64,000 nucleotides of DNA from Pratylenchus scribneri (GCA_030063045.1 JAQSEB010000078.1:750001-814000); one strand, 5' to 3'. Counted from the first letter of the stretch, positions 23,201 to 34,105 are shown. The notes: a model not told the origin generated them from the letters alone. Program-made: numbers and translations.

Positions 23201-25807
23201 GAGGTATTCTAGGAAAAATATTATTTATTGAATAGGTATCTATTTAGTTCATTTGATGCCCTGTAAAATTTAAAAATGGCAGCAAATAAAAAAGTTATAT
23301 ATAAAAATTCTGTTCAATTTCAAAATTGAAAATTAAATATAGTAAAAGCTAATATATTTACATCAGAAATTCCGATTTTTGACTTTTCGTTTCCGGAACT
23401 AAAAGTGAATTCCGTTTCGGGTAAAAATTCTGTTTTGGCAAAAACTTAAAATCACTCAGTCAGAGCTTTTTTTTAATTAACAAAGGAAATGCAATATTTA
23501 TTAATGATAAAAATATTTTTAATTTTCAAATTTATATAAAGAAATTTTAACTAATACAGATTTTTCTTCTGCTTTTGAGCCCACAATCCATACAGTAAAT
23601 GCAACATATTGTCCAATGGTATTCACTGCATTAAGCAGAAATGATGATGAAGATGAAGAAGAAGGGCAATCGGCAGATTTATGGCTGAGCAATATTTGCG
23701 AACAATGGTCATTGTTTAGTCAAAGAAAAAATGAGGAAAAATTGAAAGCAAAAAGGCTTTTACGGAGAAAAGGCTATGAAGGGGAAGCAACCTTTTCGCC
23801 GGATGGAACAAAAATTGCATTCACAGGAACAGTCAATGAAGAAAAACAACAATCCTACCGATCATGGTAATTAATTTATTAATTATTTGAGAAATAATTG
23901 GATTAAGTGATATCAAAAATAAAAGATTATTTTAGCCGAAAATTTTTCATTCGTAAAATAATTTTGGGCAATATATAACCCTGGTCACAACGATAATAAT
24001 GATAATAATTTTTAGATTTCGTAGGGATGAAGTCAGATTTGGCCGCCTATATAATCACAAAAAAAATTTCGACGAAATTTTCGGCAGTTTAAAAATTTTC
24101 GGCTAATTAAATTTTACATTTTTTTAACACCGGTAAAATTGCTTATCCGCATTTGGACAGTAAAATGCAGTTAAAAAATAGCTTATTTTTAAACTAAAAA
24201 CTAATTAATAAGCCTATTCTTACTTCACAAACGAATTAAATTACAAAATTCCAACTTTTAATTAAAATAAAATAAGACACTTAATATTCATATCTGATAT
24301 TTTAAATATTATTTCCGATATTTAATCATTTTTTCTGGCTTTTTAAAAATATTCGAAATAAAATAAGGATTTTTCTCTAAATTATGAGATCTTTGTTTCA
24401 AAATATTTAATTCAAATAAAAATTTTATATGATGACAATTAATTACTAAATAAAATATGCAATTAATATAAATATAATATTCAATATTTTTTGGCAAAAA
24501 TTTATTTTTCTTTCCCCTATTTTATTTATTGCGACAATAAAATGATTGTGAACATGAATCGGACCGAATTATTTGTCATAAACATTGATGGAAGTGGACT
24601 ACGCCAAGTGACAAATTTGGGTGCAAGGATAAATTCGCCTCAATTCATGCCGGATGGCAAACATTTGCTGTTTAGTTCCAATTATGAATCAGCAAAATTG
24701 GGTGAAGAAAAAAAAGGCAATAATTCTGCTGCCTCTACTGCACTATATATCACAGATTTGAATGGGCTCAAAATAAAGCGGGTAATTCTCAGACAATATT
24801 TTTAAATAAAATGTTTTAATTGGTATTTATTTAATTAAAAAAAAATTCATGCATCTAATTGGGTGTTTTTTTTTAGGAGTATTAGCAAATTTGAATTTTT
24901 TATTTTTATATATGACAATGTTTAAGTTTGGGTTATATTACAGCTTAAGGTCCTATTGTGAGCTAGGTAAATATTTAAAAGCTTAACCATTAGGGTTGTA
25001 GTCAGGGCTGCCAGATGGTTTTTCAGTTTGGGGGCATTTCGTGAAAAAAAGGGGGCATTTGGGGGGGGGGGGCATTTTTATGAAAAAAGGGGGCATTTTG
25101 GGGGACAGTTTTAAAAAGTACCAAAAAATGCAAAAATTTTTGCCAATAATGGCTGCGCAGCGAAAAATTAGACCAAAAATTTGCCGCGCAGCGAAAAATT
25201 AGACCAAAAATTTGCCGCGCAGCGAAAAATTAGACCAAAAAATAATAAAAAAGGGAAAAAATGACAAAATTTTAAAAAGGGGGCATTTGAGGGGCATCTT
25301 GGCTTGGGGGGCATAAAAGGGGGCAAAATCTCAAAAAGGGGGCAAATGCCCCCCGTAGGGGTACATTCTGGCAGCCCTGGTTGTAGTATTCTGGCCATTT
25401 CTTTTCGAAAATTATTTTTGACTAATAAATGATTATGATTAACCAATATCCAATAAAAACAATTGGACAGAGAAAGTTTGAGCCAAAATCATATAAAAAT
25501 TGAAATTTAGGCTAAATTTGATAGAAAAAAAAGCAACAAATTTGGTACAGTACACATAGTACAATACAAAACTTTATGTATTAAAATGATCACATTCCAG
25601 TTAATGAACAAATCGCCATCAGCAGTACCAGGAACGATTTTTGTCTTTCCAACAATAATGATGCCCTCCTTTAGGAAAGAAAAAAGTCATAAATTTGCAG
25701 ATGAAGAAAGAAATTGTACAATAGCCTGGAGTAGTAATAGTAAAAGCAAAAATGACAATAAAATTAATTACAATTTGAATATTTTTGCCGGCAATATGAA
25801 ATGTTGA
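17288..25807 (+). CDS. Secreted TolB-like (PD40/WD40-like) beta-propeller protein
   Basis: Exons: 17288-17502, 17544-17610, 18148-18318, 18368-18458, 18736-18986, 19036-19142, 20009-20282, 20757-20901, 22334-22554, 22681-23002, 23560-23866, about 24490-24781, and 25601-25807. Phases agree up to 23866. The N-terminus is a hydrophobic signal peptide. Several blades show the TolB pattern: DGFPAISADAQTIYYAS, GEATFSPDGTKIAFTG, LFVINIDGSGLRQVTN and SPQFMPDGKHLLFSS. The substrate is unknown; TolB-like propellers serve as protein-binding or peptidase-associated modules, but no catalytic domain is visible. The intron after 18986 has a GC donor (CAG|GCAGCA), supported by phase. The exon around 24500 has no AG acceptor in its open stretch, so that boundary is uncertain. 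A poly(A) signal lies at 25858. Introns hold three transposon-like elements. Confidence 0.8.
19422..19993. mobile_element. Hairpin element with repeats in its arms
   Basis: The ends ATGTTGTAGCCGAATTAG and CTAATTCGGCTACAACAT are mirrored, and both arms contain CGGCTAGCCGA palindromes. Inside the arms are tandem units of the type CAGAACAGTGGGAAATCAAA, clearest at 19811-19895. It lies in an intron of the TolB-like gene. The superfamily is unknown. Confidence 0.8.
21073..22232. mobile_element. Non-autonomous Harbinger-like element H1
   Basis: The 16-bp terminal inverted repeats CCCCTCGCACACAATG are flanked by a TTA duplication at 21070-21072 and 22233-22235. A 3-bp TWA target site is the mark of PIF/Harbinger. 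Both ends carry G+C-rich sub-repeats built of GCGGGAAAACGC and TTCACAATG words. The middle is AT-rich and resembles the middle of the element at 61691-63570. There is no transposase. It is inserted in the TolB-like gene intron 20902-22333. Confidence 0.85.
25003..25379. mobile_element. Non-autonomous hAT-like element
   Basis: The termini CAGGGCTGCCAGA and its inverted copy CTGGCAGCCCTG are flanked by a perfect 8-bp duplication GTTGTAGT (24995-25002 and 25380-25387), as expected for hAT. The interior has runs of GGGGGCATTT and three tandem copies of a roughly 31-bp unit containing CCGCGCAGCGAAAAATTAGA. There is no coding capacity. It lies in the last intron of the TolB-like gene. Confidence 0.88.
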
Positions 25808-26578
25808 CCAATGAATGCCATTATCAACTAAATTCTTGCTTGTTCAAATGATTAAAGAATAAAAGCGAATTAAGATGACAAAATTTGCAGTATAAATATG
25901 TATAGGGAAAAGGAATAACAGGAAGAATCATTTTTAGAAAATTTTTATCAAAAATATAGGCTAATTTGAATTTCCCCATCTCGTAATTTACGCTGGTGAT
26001 TTCCTCCTAAATTCTTTGGATTTTGCTTAGGTTCGTCTTTCCATAACTCCCAATCATTTTTGTCGTCAGTGATGAAAACAATGATGAAAAAAACTGGAAA
26101 AAAATGTTTATGGGTCATTGGTTTACCCCCAATTATGTTGTTTCCTTAGCTTAAGTTAGTTAATTAACAGTCATTTTCATGTAGCCTTATTTTTGTTGCT
26201 GTCCTGAGTGAGCTGCTGGTGCTTTCAAAAAATGGAGAAATTTTTAAAGGAGATTTTCTTAAATTTTCCATGTGGGCATTTCACATTCAACATTATGTTT
26301 TTAAATAAAAAAATTTAAATTAATAAATTATTTGAAAAAAAATTCTATATAATATTTAATATATTTTCACCATCAATCATAAAATTACATTTCATTTCAT
26401 CTTTGAATTCAACTACATCTTCCTCATCTTTGATGGCGAGACAGAAATGTTCCTAGTCGAATTATTTTGGTTAAAACCAAAAAATTTTATTCGATTCGGT
26501 TGCCATTTTTCCATTTTTAATAATGAATAAAAATAAATATGTGAAATTAAGTGTCAATTTTTCTTTTATTTTCTATAT
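25808..26578. other. Intergenic between convergent genes
   Basis: Holds the AATAAA at 25858-25863 for the TolB-like gene and the second copy of the 74-bp duplicated segment. The converging dhs-28 transcript may end in TTTATT (AATAAA on the minus strand) at 26565-26570. Nothing else is recognisable. Confidence 0.6.
26472..26545 (+). repeat. 74-bp duplicated segment, copy 2
   Basis: Near-identical to 16676-16749, including TTCGATTCGGTTGCCATTTT and the AATAAA. It lies just beyond the dhs-28 stop. Confidence 0.8.
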
Positions 26579-29500
26579 TCATATTTTGGATTTATTTTGG
26601 TCCTGCAAAACTTCCACCAATTCTTGGAGCACTTCTAAAAATATTAAAATTAAAATATTACTCAAAAAGTATGGAAAAACTTGCCTCGACTGCTAGCAAA
26701 GTTTTTGGCCCCATCCATGCCGCAAATTTTATCCCAATTTTCGGCCACTGAAAAATGATTAAAATTAAATAGATTTAAGCTCAACATTTCACAGAAATGA
26801 GAGAGATTCGGAACCGTAAATTTGCTAACAACTTTGGATTTTTGGCCATAATTCAATAAGGAAGTAACAAATTCAGGAAGGCATTAAGCCATTAGAAAGC
26901 TCTACTCTAAATGGAAGTCTGAAATTGGCTTTTAACTTAAAACAATTTTATAATTAGGCGGTTTTTCCTCTAAAATTTTCCATTACACTACATCAAAGGA
27001 ATACAGATTTTTAATTCTTGAAATAATTTTTAAAAGCCACATTTTAGAGTACCTTTTTGGGTACTTGTGCAATTTGGGTCCCCTTTTTGAAAAGTGCTTG
27101 GTCCCCCTATGGGTCAACAGGTTTGGGGTCGGGTCATTCAGGGATATGTTAGGGATGGGATGGGGATGATGTAAAATTCATCCTCAAAATCCTAAACCCA
27201 AACCCTAACACCAAAGGGGGGGGGGACCCTTCACTTTTCCTCACTTTTACCAAGGTGGCCCAAAAAGGGGACCCAAACTACACAAGTACCCATTTTTGGA
27301 GGCTTTTTTATGGTATATTTCTTCCTAAATTGGAAATTTCCTCGCTGAATAGGCTATAGAAAAAAAAATAACTTATAGATACCGAATATTCCCCTACCAA
27401 TATTTAATCGCAAAAAATTTCTCTTGCCTTTTTCCACGGTTGGTTCCCGAATTGCCTGGCCCTTGGCACGGAACAATTCCACAGCACCAAACCAGCCGGC
27501 GCCAGCTTCAAACACTCCGCCGGTTGCCGAACAATTTTCATGAGCCAAATATAGACAAAGTGGAGTCACATATTCTGGCTTCAATGCCGCCACCAACTCT
27601 TCAGGCATTACGGTCTGGGTGAGGCGTGAACCGGCGGTTGGGACCTGCAAAGGGAGTATTAAAAGATTAATTTATCTTAAACAATTTGAAATTGTATAAA
27701 AATTATAAAAAATTAGCCAACGCTTTTTAAGCAAAAAGGACTATTTATTTACTGTTGCCATTTTTTGACCATATATCCACAAGAAAGAACCAATTAAGGA
27801 GGGCTCTAAATCTTCTTAAAAATGGCATTTTAATTTTTCTGAAGACATAAAACAAATTGTAAAATAAGAAATTCAAGTTTAATAAACACTCAAAGATTTG
27901 CCATTTTTGCAAATTTTCTTTAAAGCTAATTTTATAAAATTTGTCCACATTTTTAGAGGGTATTTTGGGCTCTCCAAAGGTATATCTCGCGTTTTAAACT
28001 GGTTGTTTCCTTGTTTAGTTTTAGGTTGAAAAAACTAATGCAACTATTCAATTAACTGTACTCATCATAGTTCTCCTTATCCAAATTTAGCCCAGATCTT
28101 TCTCCACTTTAACGAACCAGCGCATTGCTTTGAATGTTGTATTTTTGTCCTTCCATGGCCAGTGTTTTAGCCAGTCCAATTAGTGCCATTTTGGCAGCCG
28201 CATAATTTGCTTGCCCAAAACTGCCATATAAGCCAGAATTGGAGGAAGTGAACACCAATCGGCCGAATTGTTGATCCCTCATATATGGCCATGCCGCTTT
28301 AGTCACAGCGAATGCTCCCTTTACGTGGACTTTCATCACCAAATCTGCGCATTGTTTTGGGGGAATTTATCCATGATTGAAAATGTTTTTTCAATATTCT
28401 ATGGACTGACAAACAGAAGGAAGGATATATCCCAATTTGTCGCCGTTTAGAATAATTCATTAAAGAATCAACTTGGCTTATCCAATTAAATTACAGACTC
28501 TTTTAGTCTTAGATATCCAATTTCCAATAATGTTAATTTTATTTAAATTGGTTCAGAAATTGTGCCCAAAAAAACCATGAAAATTTAATCCTGGGCTGAC
28601 TCCAACACTCCTAATCCAATTTAAATAAAAATCAAATCATTATATATAGACAAAAGCCTGCTTTTTAATTTGCTAGTAAAATTATCAAAATTGGTTCAAT
28701 CATTGATTGGCGACCCTTTTTGCAGTTTTTCCTCCTACAAAACAACCAAAAAAGGAAACAAACCCCAATCCAATTCGGTCATTTTGGCAAATGAAACATC
28801 ACGGAGAATGCCGGCATTGTTGATCACAATGTCTTTGAAATGAATGGAATAGAAAATTTATTCATGAGAAAAATGTGCCAAAAATTTCTCCATAAATCAT
28901 TAGAATTAAATTCAGCATAAAAATTGGAATACCAATTGAATAATGCTAAATGAGTACCATATTAGTTTTTGGTTTATAGATTAATGAAATAATAATCAAT
29001 CTTTAAACGTGATATATTATTCTAAAGCTTAAAATGTCTTCTAAAAGGGAGACTTTATAAAATATATCTTCATAAAATCACATGCTTTAGAAAGCTCAAA
29101 TTTTTAAAGGAAAGCCGCTTTTTTAACAAAATTTTTTGAATATTCAAAAGCCTCTTTTTAATGCTATGCCGCCTTCCTGAATTGAATTGGTTTGCTATGA
29201 ATAGACAAAAGAATGACCAAGGTTTCCGTTTTCCGATATACGGTATTCAATTTATCCTCCAAAAATTGGCCCCCCAGAGCAAAATTATAATTATCGATAT
29301 TTTATTTTAATTTCATATTCGATTAATCCATGAAGCCACTTTCGGCACATTTTTTGTTTTCCCCTAAAATCCAACCAATTCGTCCATAATTCTTGATTGC
29401 CGTTTGCACAATGCTCTCTCCATTTTCCACACTTTATAAATAAATTATAATTCCATTTCGCCCATTTTTTAAACCTGTCATAATTGGCCACCGCTTGGCC

Positions 29501-30034
29501 CCCATTTGCCCTAATTTCCTCCACCACTTTGTCGGCGGCCGAGGCAGAGGCCGATTGGCCATGCCTGTCCCCGCCCAAATCATTCACAACCACCTTGGCA
29601 CCTCGACGGGCAAATTCCATGGCATAAGTTCGGCCCAAACCGCCGCCGGCGCCCGTCTAAGCATTTTAAAAAAACAAAAATTAGACATTTTTTATTGGCA
29701 TAATTTTTTACTTTTACTTTTTTATTTAATTAATAAAAAATTAATTATTTTGCTAATTTTCTCTGTCAATAAAAATGGCCAAAATTTATTGTTAATTATA
29801 TTTTTATTTTGTAAATTTTGTCCCCCATAAAAATTCCTTCTTTTGTTTGCCAATATTTTATTTTTTTATTGGGCTATTTTTGGTGCAATTTTATTGGCAT
29901 GAAAAAAAACATCGAAAACAATGGGGTGGCCAAATAAAGAAATGGCCAAATAAAAAAGTCATTCAACTCAAAAGAATAAAAAATTTAAAATTGACCACAA
30001 GTGCCACTCGGCCATCGAAGCGAAGGGATGGCAT
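26579..30034 (-). CDS. dhs-28: Peroxisomal 3-hydroxyacyl-CoA dehydrogenase, DHS-28/HSD17B4 type
   Basis: Short-chain dehydrogenase of peroxisomal beta-oxidation; in C. elegans DHS-28 shortens ascaroside side chains. Exons on the minus strand: 30034-29996, 29656-29475, 29431-29376, 28832-28764, 28344-28118, 27644-27428, 26747-26685 and 26634-26579. They total 909 bp, closing in frame as 302 aa. Visible motifs: [13 protein letters not shown] (cofactor), [21 protein letters not shown], and the catalytic Ser with YAAAK in [19 protein letters not shown]. The C-terminal part keeps the HSD17B4-type [12 protein letters not shown] segment. The protein ends in Ser-Lys-Ile, a plausible type 1 peroxisome signal. 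There is no hydratase or SCP2 domain. The last two introns start with GC (AAG|GCAAGA and GAG|GCAAGT); frame closure and the conserved join depend on both. Confidence 0.92.
26850..27350. repeat. Family C MITE, copy C5, carrying a nested insertion
   Basis: The left part has GGAAGGCATTAAGCCATTAG and the right part TTTTTATGGTATATTTCTTCC. A 231-bp Merlin-like element (27060-27290) interrupts it. The whole lies in the long GC-AG intron of dhs-28. Confidence 0.6.
27060..27290. mobile_element. Merlin-like MITE
   Basis: Terminal inverted repeats of about 30 bp begin GGTACTTGTG and include TTTGGGTCCCCTTTTTG. The flanks CCTTTTTG (27052-27059) and CATTTTTG (27291-27298) match at 7 of 8 bases. The first nine bases equal those of the Merlin element at 50315, suggesting one mobilising system. 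Confidence 0.75.
28445..28720. repeat. Family A MITE, copy A5
   Basis: The left end CGTTTAGAATAATTCATTAA and the right arm AAAGCCTGCTTTTTAATTTG identify the family. It lies in dhs-28 intron 28345-28763. Confidence 0.7.
28985..29215. repeat. Family C MITE, copy C6 (degenerate)
   Basis: Retains TTAGAAAGCTCAAATTTTTAAA and CTATGCCGCCTTCCTGAATTG. It lies in dhs-28 intron 28833-29375. Confidence 0.45.
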
Positions 30035-30818
30035 TTTTTTATTTTCTGGTCCGATGCTTCAAGCAGACAATTCTTATTTTTGGCCAAACTCTGGGGAATA
30101 ATTAGTGGGGCAAAAACAAGAAGAGAATATTCTTTTATTACTGCTGGAATATGGAATGAAAAATGAACCAAAGATTGGAAAATGGGATGGATTCTTCTAT
30201 TTAAGGGTAAAAATATAAAATAAATAGGGCAGCACCACAATCGAATCGCCGATAAAATTGATAAAAAGGACAAAGGAAAAGGGTTTAACTGGTAATCGAG
30301 AATTTCGATCGATTCACCATTTTGTTTGATTTAATTTCTTGGTTCTCGATTCTCGTTTCAAATTCATTCATTCTCATGCCATCAAATTTGTTGATTACTA
30401 CTTTTGGATGCCATTAAAATTGATTAGAAATGATCAAAATGAATTTTATTCTTTATTCATAAAGGATGAAAAATTGCATAATTTAATTAAAATTGGAAAA
30501 TGTATATATCAATATCACTAATAAATATTTGGGATTTCATAAGTAAGGTATCAAATATATTACCTTGAAGTGAAAAATGAATAAATAAATGACAATTATT
30601 TTTACATGGAAACAGGGCAAGAACGACCGGCAAAAGGACTGAAATAATGAAAAAAATAGAGGATTTTCTTTGTACCTTACTTAGGGTTTAAAATTCCCTT
30701 TTAAACAACGAGGGAATAGAATAGAGTTAAATGTTGATATTTTGCCGGGTTTTCTCCGTACAATATAAAGTTGAGCAAATATTTGTAAACTGTACAGTAT
30801 ACATGTCTTTCTCATTCA
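30035..30818. other. Intergenic, 5' of dhs-28 and 3' of the MSP-domain gene
   Basis: AT-rich sequence with no open frame that I can support. It must contain the dhs-28 promoter, but I see no recognisable element. Confidence 0.6.
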
Positions 30819-32675
30819 TCAATCCTCTTCATCATCAATTAATCGAATACTTTCACGCAATTCATCAGCTCGAGCCGGAATTGAACTGCTGCATTTGCCC
30901 GGGCTGCTCGCCCTTCCATCACTTCCACCGCATTGGGCCAATTCTGAGGTGGCCATCATCCTCAATTTTTTGGTCATATCATCCACCCCATCAATTTCTC
31001 CTCTTTCTTGGGCATTCTCATTTTCTACCGTATTGGTCGATACAGTAGATCGGGCCACCAGCGCGATTAGAATTCGCCTCAATTTGCTTTTGTCCACTTG
31101 ACCAAAGACTTCTCGCGCATTTTTGCTCTCCGTTCTGGTGTACAATAAAATTAGCTTGTCAGTTCCGGGATCGCCTGGATCACGTACAACCTTTAAAAAT
31201 AATTAATTTGTGAACATCAATTTATTAATTAATATAAAATTTTGGAATGAAAATCAGAACAATTCTTTGCGGAATGAAAATCAGAACAATTCTTTGCGGA
31301 ATGAAAATCAGAACAATTCTTTGCGGAATGAAAATCAGAACAATTCTTTGCGGAATGAAAATCAGAACAATTCTTTGCGGAATGAAAATCAGAACAATTC
31401 TTTGCGGAATGAAAATCAGAACAATTCTTTCCGGAATGAAAATCAGAACAATTCTTTGCGGAATGAAAATCAGAACAATTCTTTCCGGAATGAAAATCAG
31501 AACAATTCTTTGCGGAATGAAAATCAGAACAATTCTTTGCGGAATGAAAATCAGAACAATTCTTTGCGGAATGAAAATCAGAACAATTCTTTCCGGAATG
31601 AAAATCAGAACAATTCTTTCCGGAATGAAAATCAGAACAATTCTTTCCGGAATGAAAATCAGAACAATTCTTTCCGGAATGAAAATCAGAACAATTCTTT
31701 CCGGAATGAAAATCAGAACAATTCTTTCCGGAATGAAAATCAGAACAATTCTTTCCGGAATGAAAATCAGAACAATTCTTTCCGGAATGAAAATCAGAAC
31801 AATTCTTTCCGGAATGAAAATCAGAACAATTCTTTCCGGAATGAAAATCAGAACAATTCTTTCTCTAGAATGAATGATTCACTTTATAGTATGCCATCAA
31901 AAATGATTACTTTTCTACATTTCTGCATGTTAAATTTTTTCTATATTGATTCTTATTTAAAATCCAAATCTACAAAAATTTGGCAAATATACTCACCTGT
32001 AGCCTTTGTGCTGATCCTGGCTCGAGTACCGTATAGACTGGGGCAATCCTATAGCGATTATTGTTCGAGCATTTCACTTTGATGGCAATCCTCTCCGCAC
32101 TTCCATTCACCTAAAATATTAAAATATTTATTTTTTAATTTATATCATTTATGAAAATATTTTAGTTGCCTACCTTAAAAGATAAAAAATTTGTCGAAAG
32201 TATAATAAGCTTTCAGAATGATCGACTTCTAAACCTTATAATCATTGAATAGATCTCATCAAGACGCATCCTTTGATTATGTTTTGGCCTTGGTTTAACC
32301 CAATTCTAACTTAGTTAGTTTTGAGCCATTAAACCAAAATGGGTTTAAACCGTTTAATACCCTTTAATTGTTGACCAAACCAAAATTGGTTTAAACCGTT
32401 TAATACCCTTTAATTGTTGACCAACCCATAGCCAAATTATATACCATTCAATACGTTTTGACCATCTCTATCAAATTAGATATATCATTTAGGAATGCAC
32501 AGCAATAAACAATAAACCCTTCTTAAATCATTATTCTTCTCCAATAATTTTAATACAATTTATTATTCAAATTTTTTACCATCAAATGCCTGGAAGCGCC
32601 GCCTGCATCCGCCGAAAAATGTGCACGTTTTGGGGCCACAGCCAAATCAAAATCCTCTTCTACGTCATATTGCAT
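30819..32675 (-). CDS. MSP-domain protein, 193 aa
   Basis: Three exons on the minus strand, 32675-32580, 32110-31997 and 31190-30819, join in phase to 194 codons including TGA. The N-terminal half is a Major Sperm Protein fold: IAIKVKCSNNNRYRIAPVY, then VLEPGSAQRL, then VVRDPGDPGTDKLILLYT. This is the immunoglobulin-like seven-stranded domain shared by nematode sperm cytoskeletal proteins and VAP-type adaptors. The C-terminal half (from about residue 110) is an extension with a basic patch, then Ser/Glu/Asp-rich sequence ending LIDDEED; it has no transmembrane helix, unlike VAP. The opening block MQYDVEEDFDLAVAPKRAHF is acidic. A cytosolic role in sperm or signalling is inferred only. Intron 2 carries a 27-bp minisatellite. 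Confidence 0.88.
31244..31864 (+). repeat. 27-bp minisatellite, 23 units
   Basis: The unit GGAATGAAAATCAGAACAAT plus TCTTTGC or TCTTTCC repeats 23 times over exactly 621 bp. Only one base varies (G or C in the last motif). Copies 1-6 have G, 7 C, 8 G, 9 C, 10-12 G, and 13-23 C. It lies in intron 2 of the MSP-domain gene and opens two false reading frames. Confidence 0.97.
32195..32475 (+). repeat. Family B repeat, copy B3, with an internal duplication
   Basis: The core AAACCGTTTAATACCCTTTA and the following TTGTTGACCAA occur twice in succession (about 32345-32430), so this copy has a local tandem duplication. It lies in intron 1 of the MSP-domain gene. Confidence 0.75.
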
Positions 32676-33819
32676 TTTTTGGTGCCGAATAGAATTTTTA
32701 TTGGAATTCTTGTAGAATAGAACAAAATTGGGAGGATTATATTTATTTTCTACAAAATAAAAATGAAAATATTGGCGGATGGAGGCTTACGCGCAATTTA
32801 ATATTAATTGAATATTTGACTATTAATTTATCAATAGATTTGGATAAATTCTATAATCAACTATGAGATCAAAGGCTCTTGATTTATGGCCAGAAAGATA
32901 TTAATGGTTTGTTGGATTTTGAAAATCCCAAAAATTACAATATGATTTCCGAATATCAATCACTGCTAATATAATTATTATAAGCTAGGTTTCAATTAGG
33001 AACATTTGAAGTCCATACAATTGAATAAAGCCAACAGTAAACTTTGGTAATATGGAGTGATCAAAATTTGGACCAAAATAACAAATTTAAAAACCTAGCT
33101 AACAATTGGAAAAACGAAACATGGAAATTTTTAAACCGAAAAACAGATTTAATTTTTCCCCTAAAAATTTCATTGAAAAGGAGAAAAAACTTAAGGAAAG
33201 GAAAAAAATGTGCAAATGATTGCTTTGTTGGCCGGCTTTGCTGGATTTTTTCATGGGGATGGATGATTGTCGAGGTTGAATGCACCCAAAGGGGAAAAAT
33301 GGAAGAATGGATTGGACAGCCTCCGGCGACAATGAACTAGTCAAAGGGGGAAGGAAACTAAGGAAAGTTGGAAGAAGCCGAATTAAATTATTCCTTTGGG
33401 AGGCTGGCACTGATGGAAGGAAGGGAATGAATGGGGAATGGCACGAGGCTGCCAAAAACAATGGACTGTTTGGGATGCTTTTTGGTTGGCCAAATGGAAG
33501 AGGAGCAAATTTCTTGGGCATCAAAGTTTGCCTTCAAAATAGCAAAAATGCTGAATTGACGCAAACAAAAATTGGGAAAAGAAGGGAAGGAGGAATTGAT
33601 GCGGAAGAATGTTGAAAGTTGGCAGAAAAGGGGATGACCCTTTTTGATGGGGGATTTTGGCACGAGGAACAATAAAAAAGGCCTATGGAGAAAATGAAAA
33701 AAATCCAAACAAATTCCAAGAAAAATCTATTGAAAATAGAAAAAAGGAATCGGAGTGGAAAGGAGAAGAATAATTTAATAGGAATCCTGCAGATTGAGAA
33801 TCAACTTTGATTTTTGGTC

Positions 33820-34105
33820 TATAGCTCTAGGAGGCAAACGCCAATTTTGGCAAGGCAGATAACATTTGAAAGACCAAAGTTTTCTCTTCAAAGATTTTTA
33901 TAAAATTATAAATTTTTATAAAATTTAACAATTAAAATCTAAAAAAATATTAATGGAAGAAATTCGAGTAATTCGAAGAAAAATATACTTTTTATTAAAA
34001 AATTTCCGTAATTTAAAAAATTTAATTGGCCATTTTTTAGAAGAAACATAGGCCTTTTAAACTGTATATGGCCTCCCTAAATTGGCTTTTGCCTCCTTAA
34101 GTTAT
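33820..34105. repeat. Family C MITE, copy C7
   Basis: Left signature GGCAAGGCAGATAACATTTGAAAG; right signature CTGTATATGGCCTCCCTAAATTGG. Confidence 0.55.

Noticed and set aside
25168..25446. 92-aa minus-strand frame
   Set aside because: It is the antisense of the hAT-like element.
26748..27427. Use of the GT at 27396 as the dhs-28 exon 6 donor
   Set aside because: It keeps phase but adds a basic, non-conserved stretch; the GC donor at 27427 joins directly to the conserved ENWDKIC segment.
13683..31864. CRISPR-like arrays
   Set aside because: Units are contiguous with no unique spacers, and the genome is eukaryotic.
31210..32082. Long open frames (290 and 208 aa) of Asn/Gln-rich or Ile/Arg-rich repeats
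   Set aside because: They are the 27-bp minisatellite read in two frames; the array is in an intron of the minus-strand MSP-domain gene.
33228..33720. Plus- and minus-strand frames around 33.2-33.7 kb
   Set aside because: Mutually overlapping, no recognisable motif, and no flanking exons.
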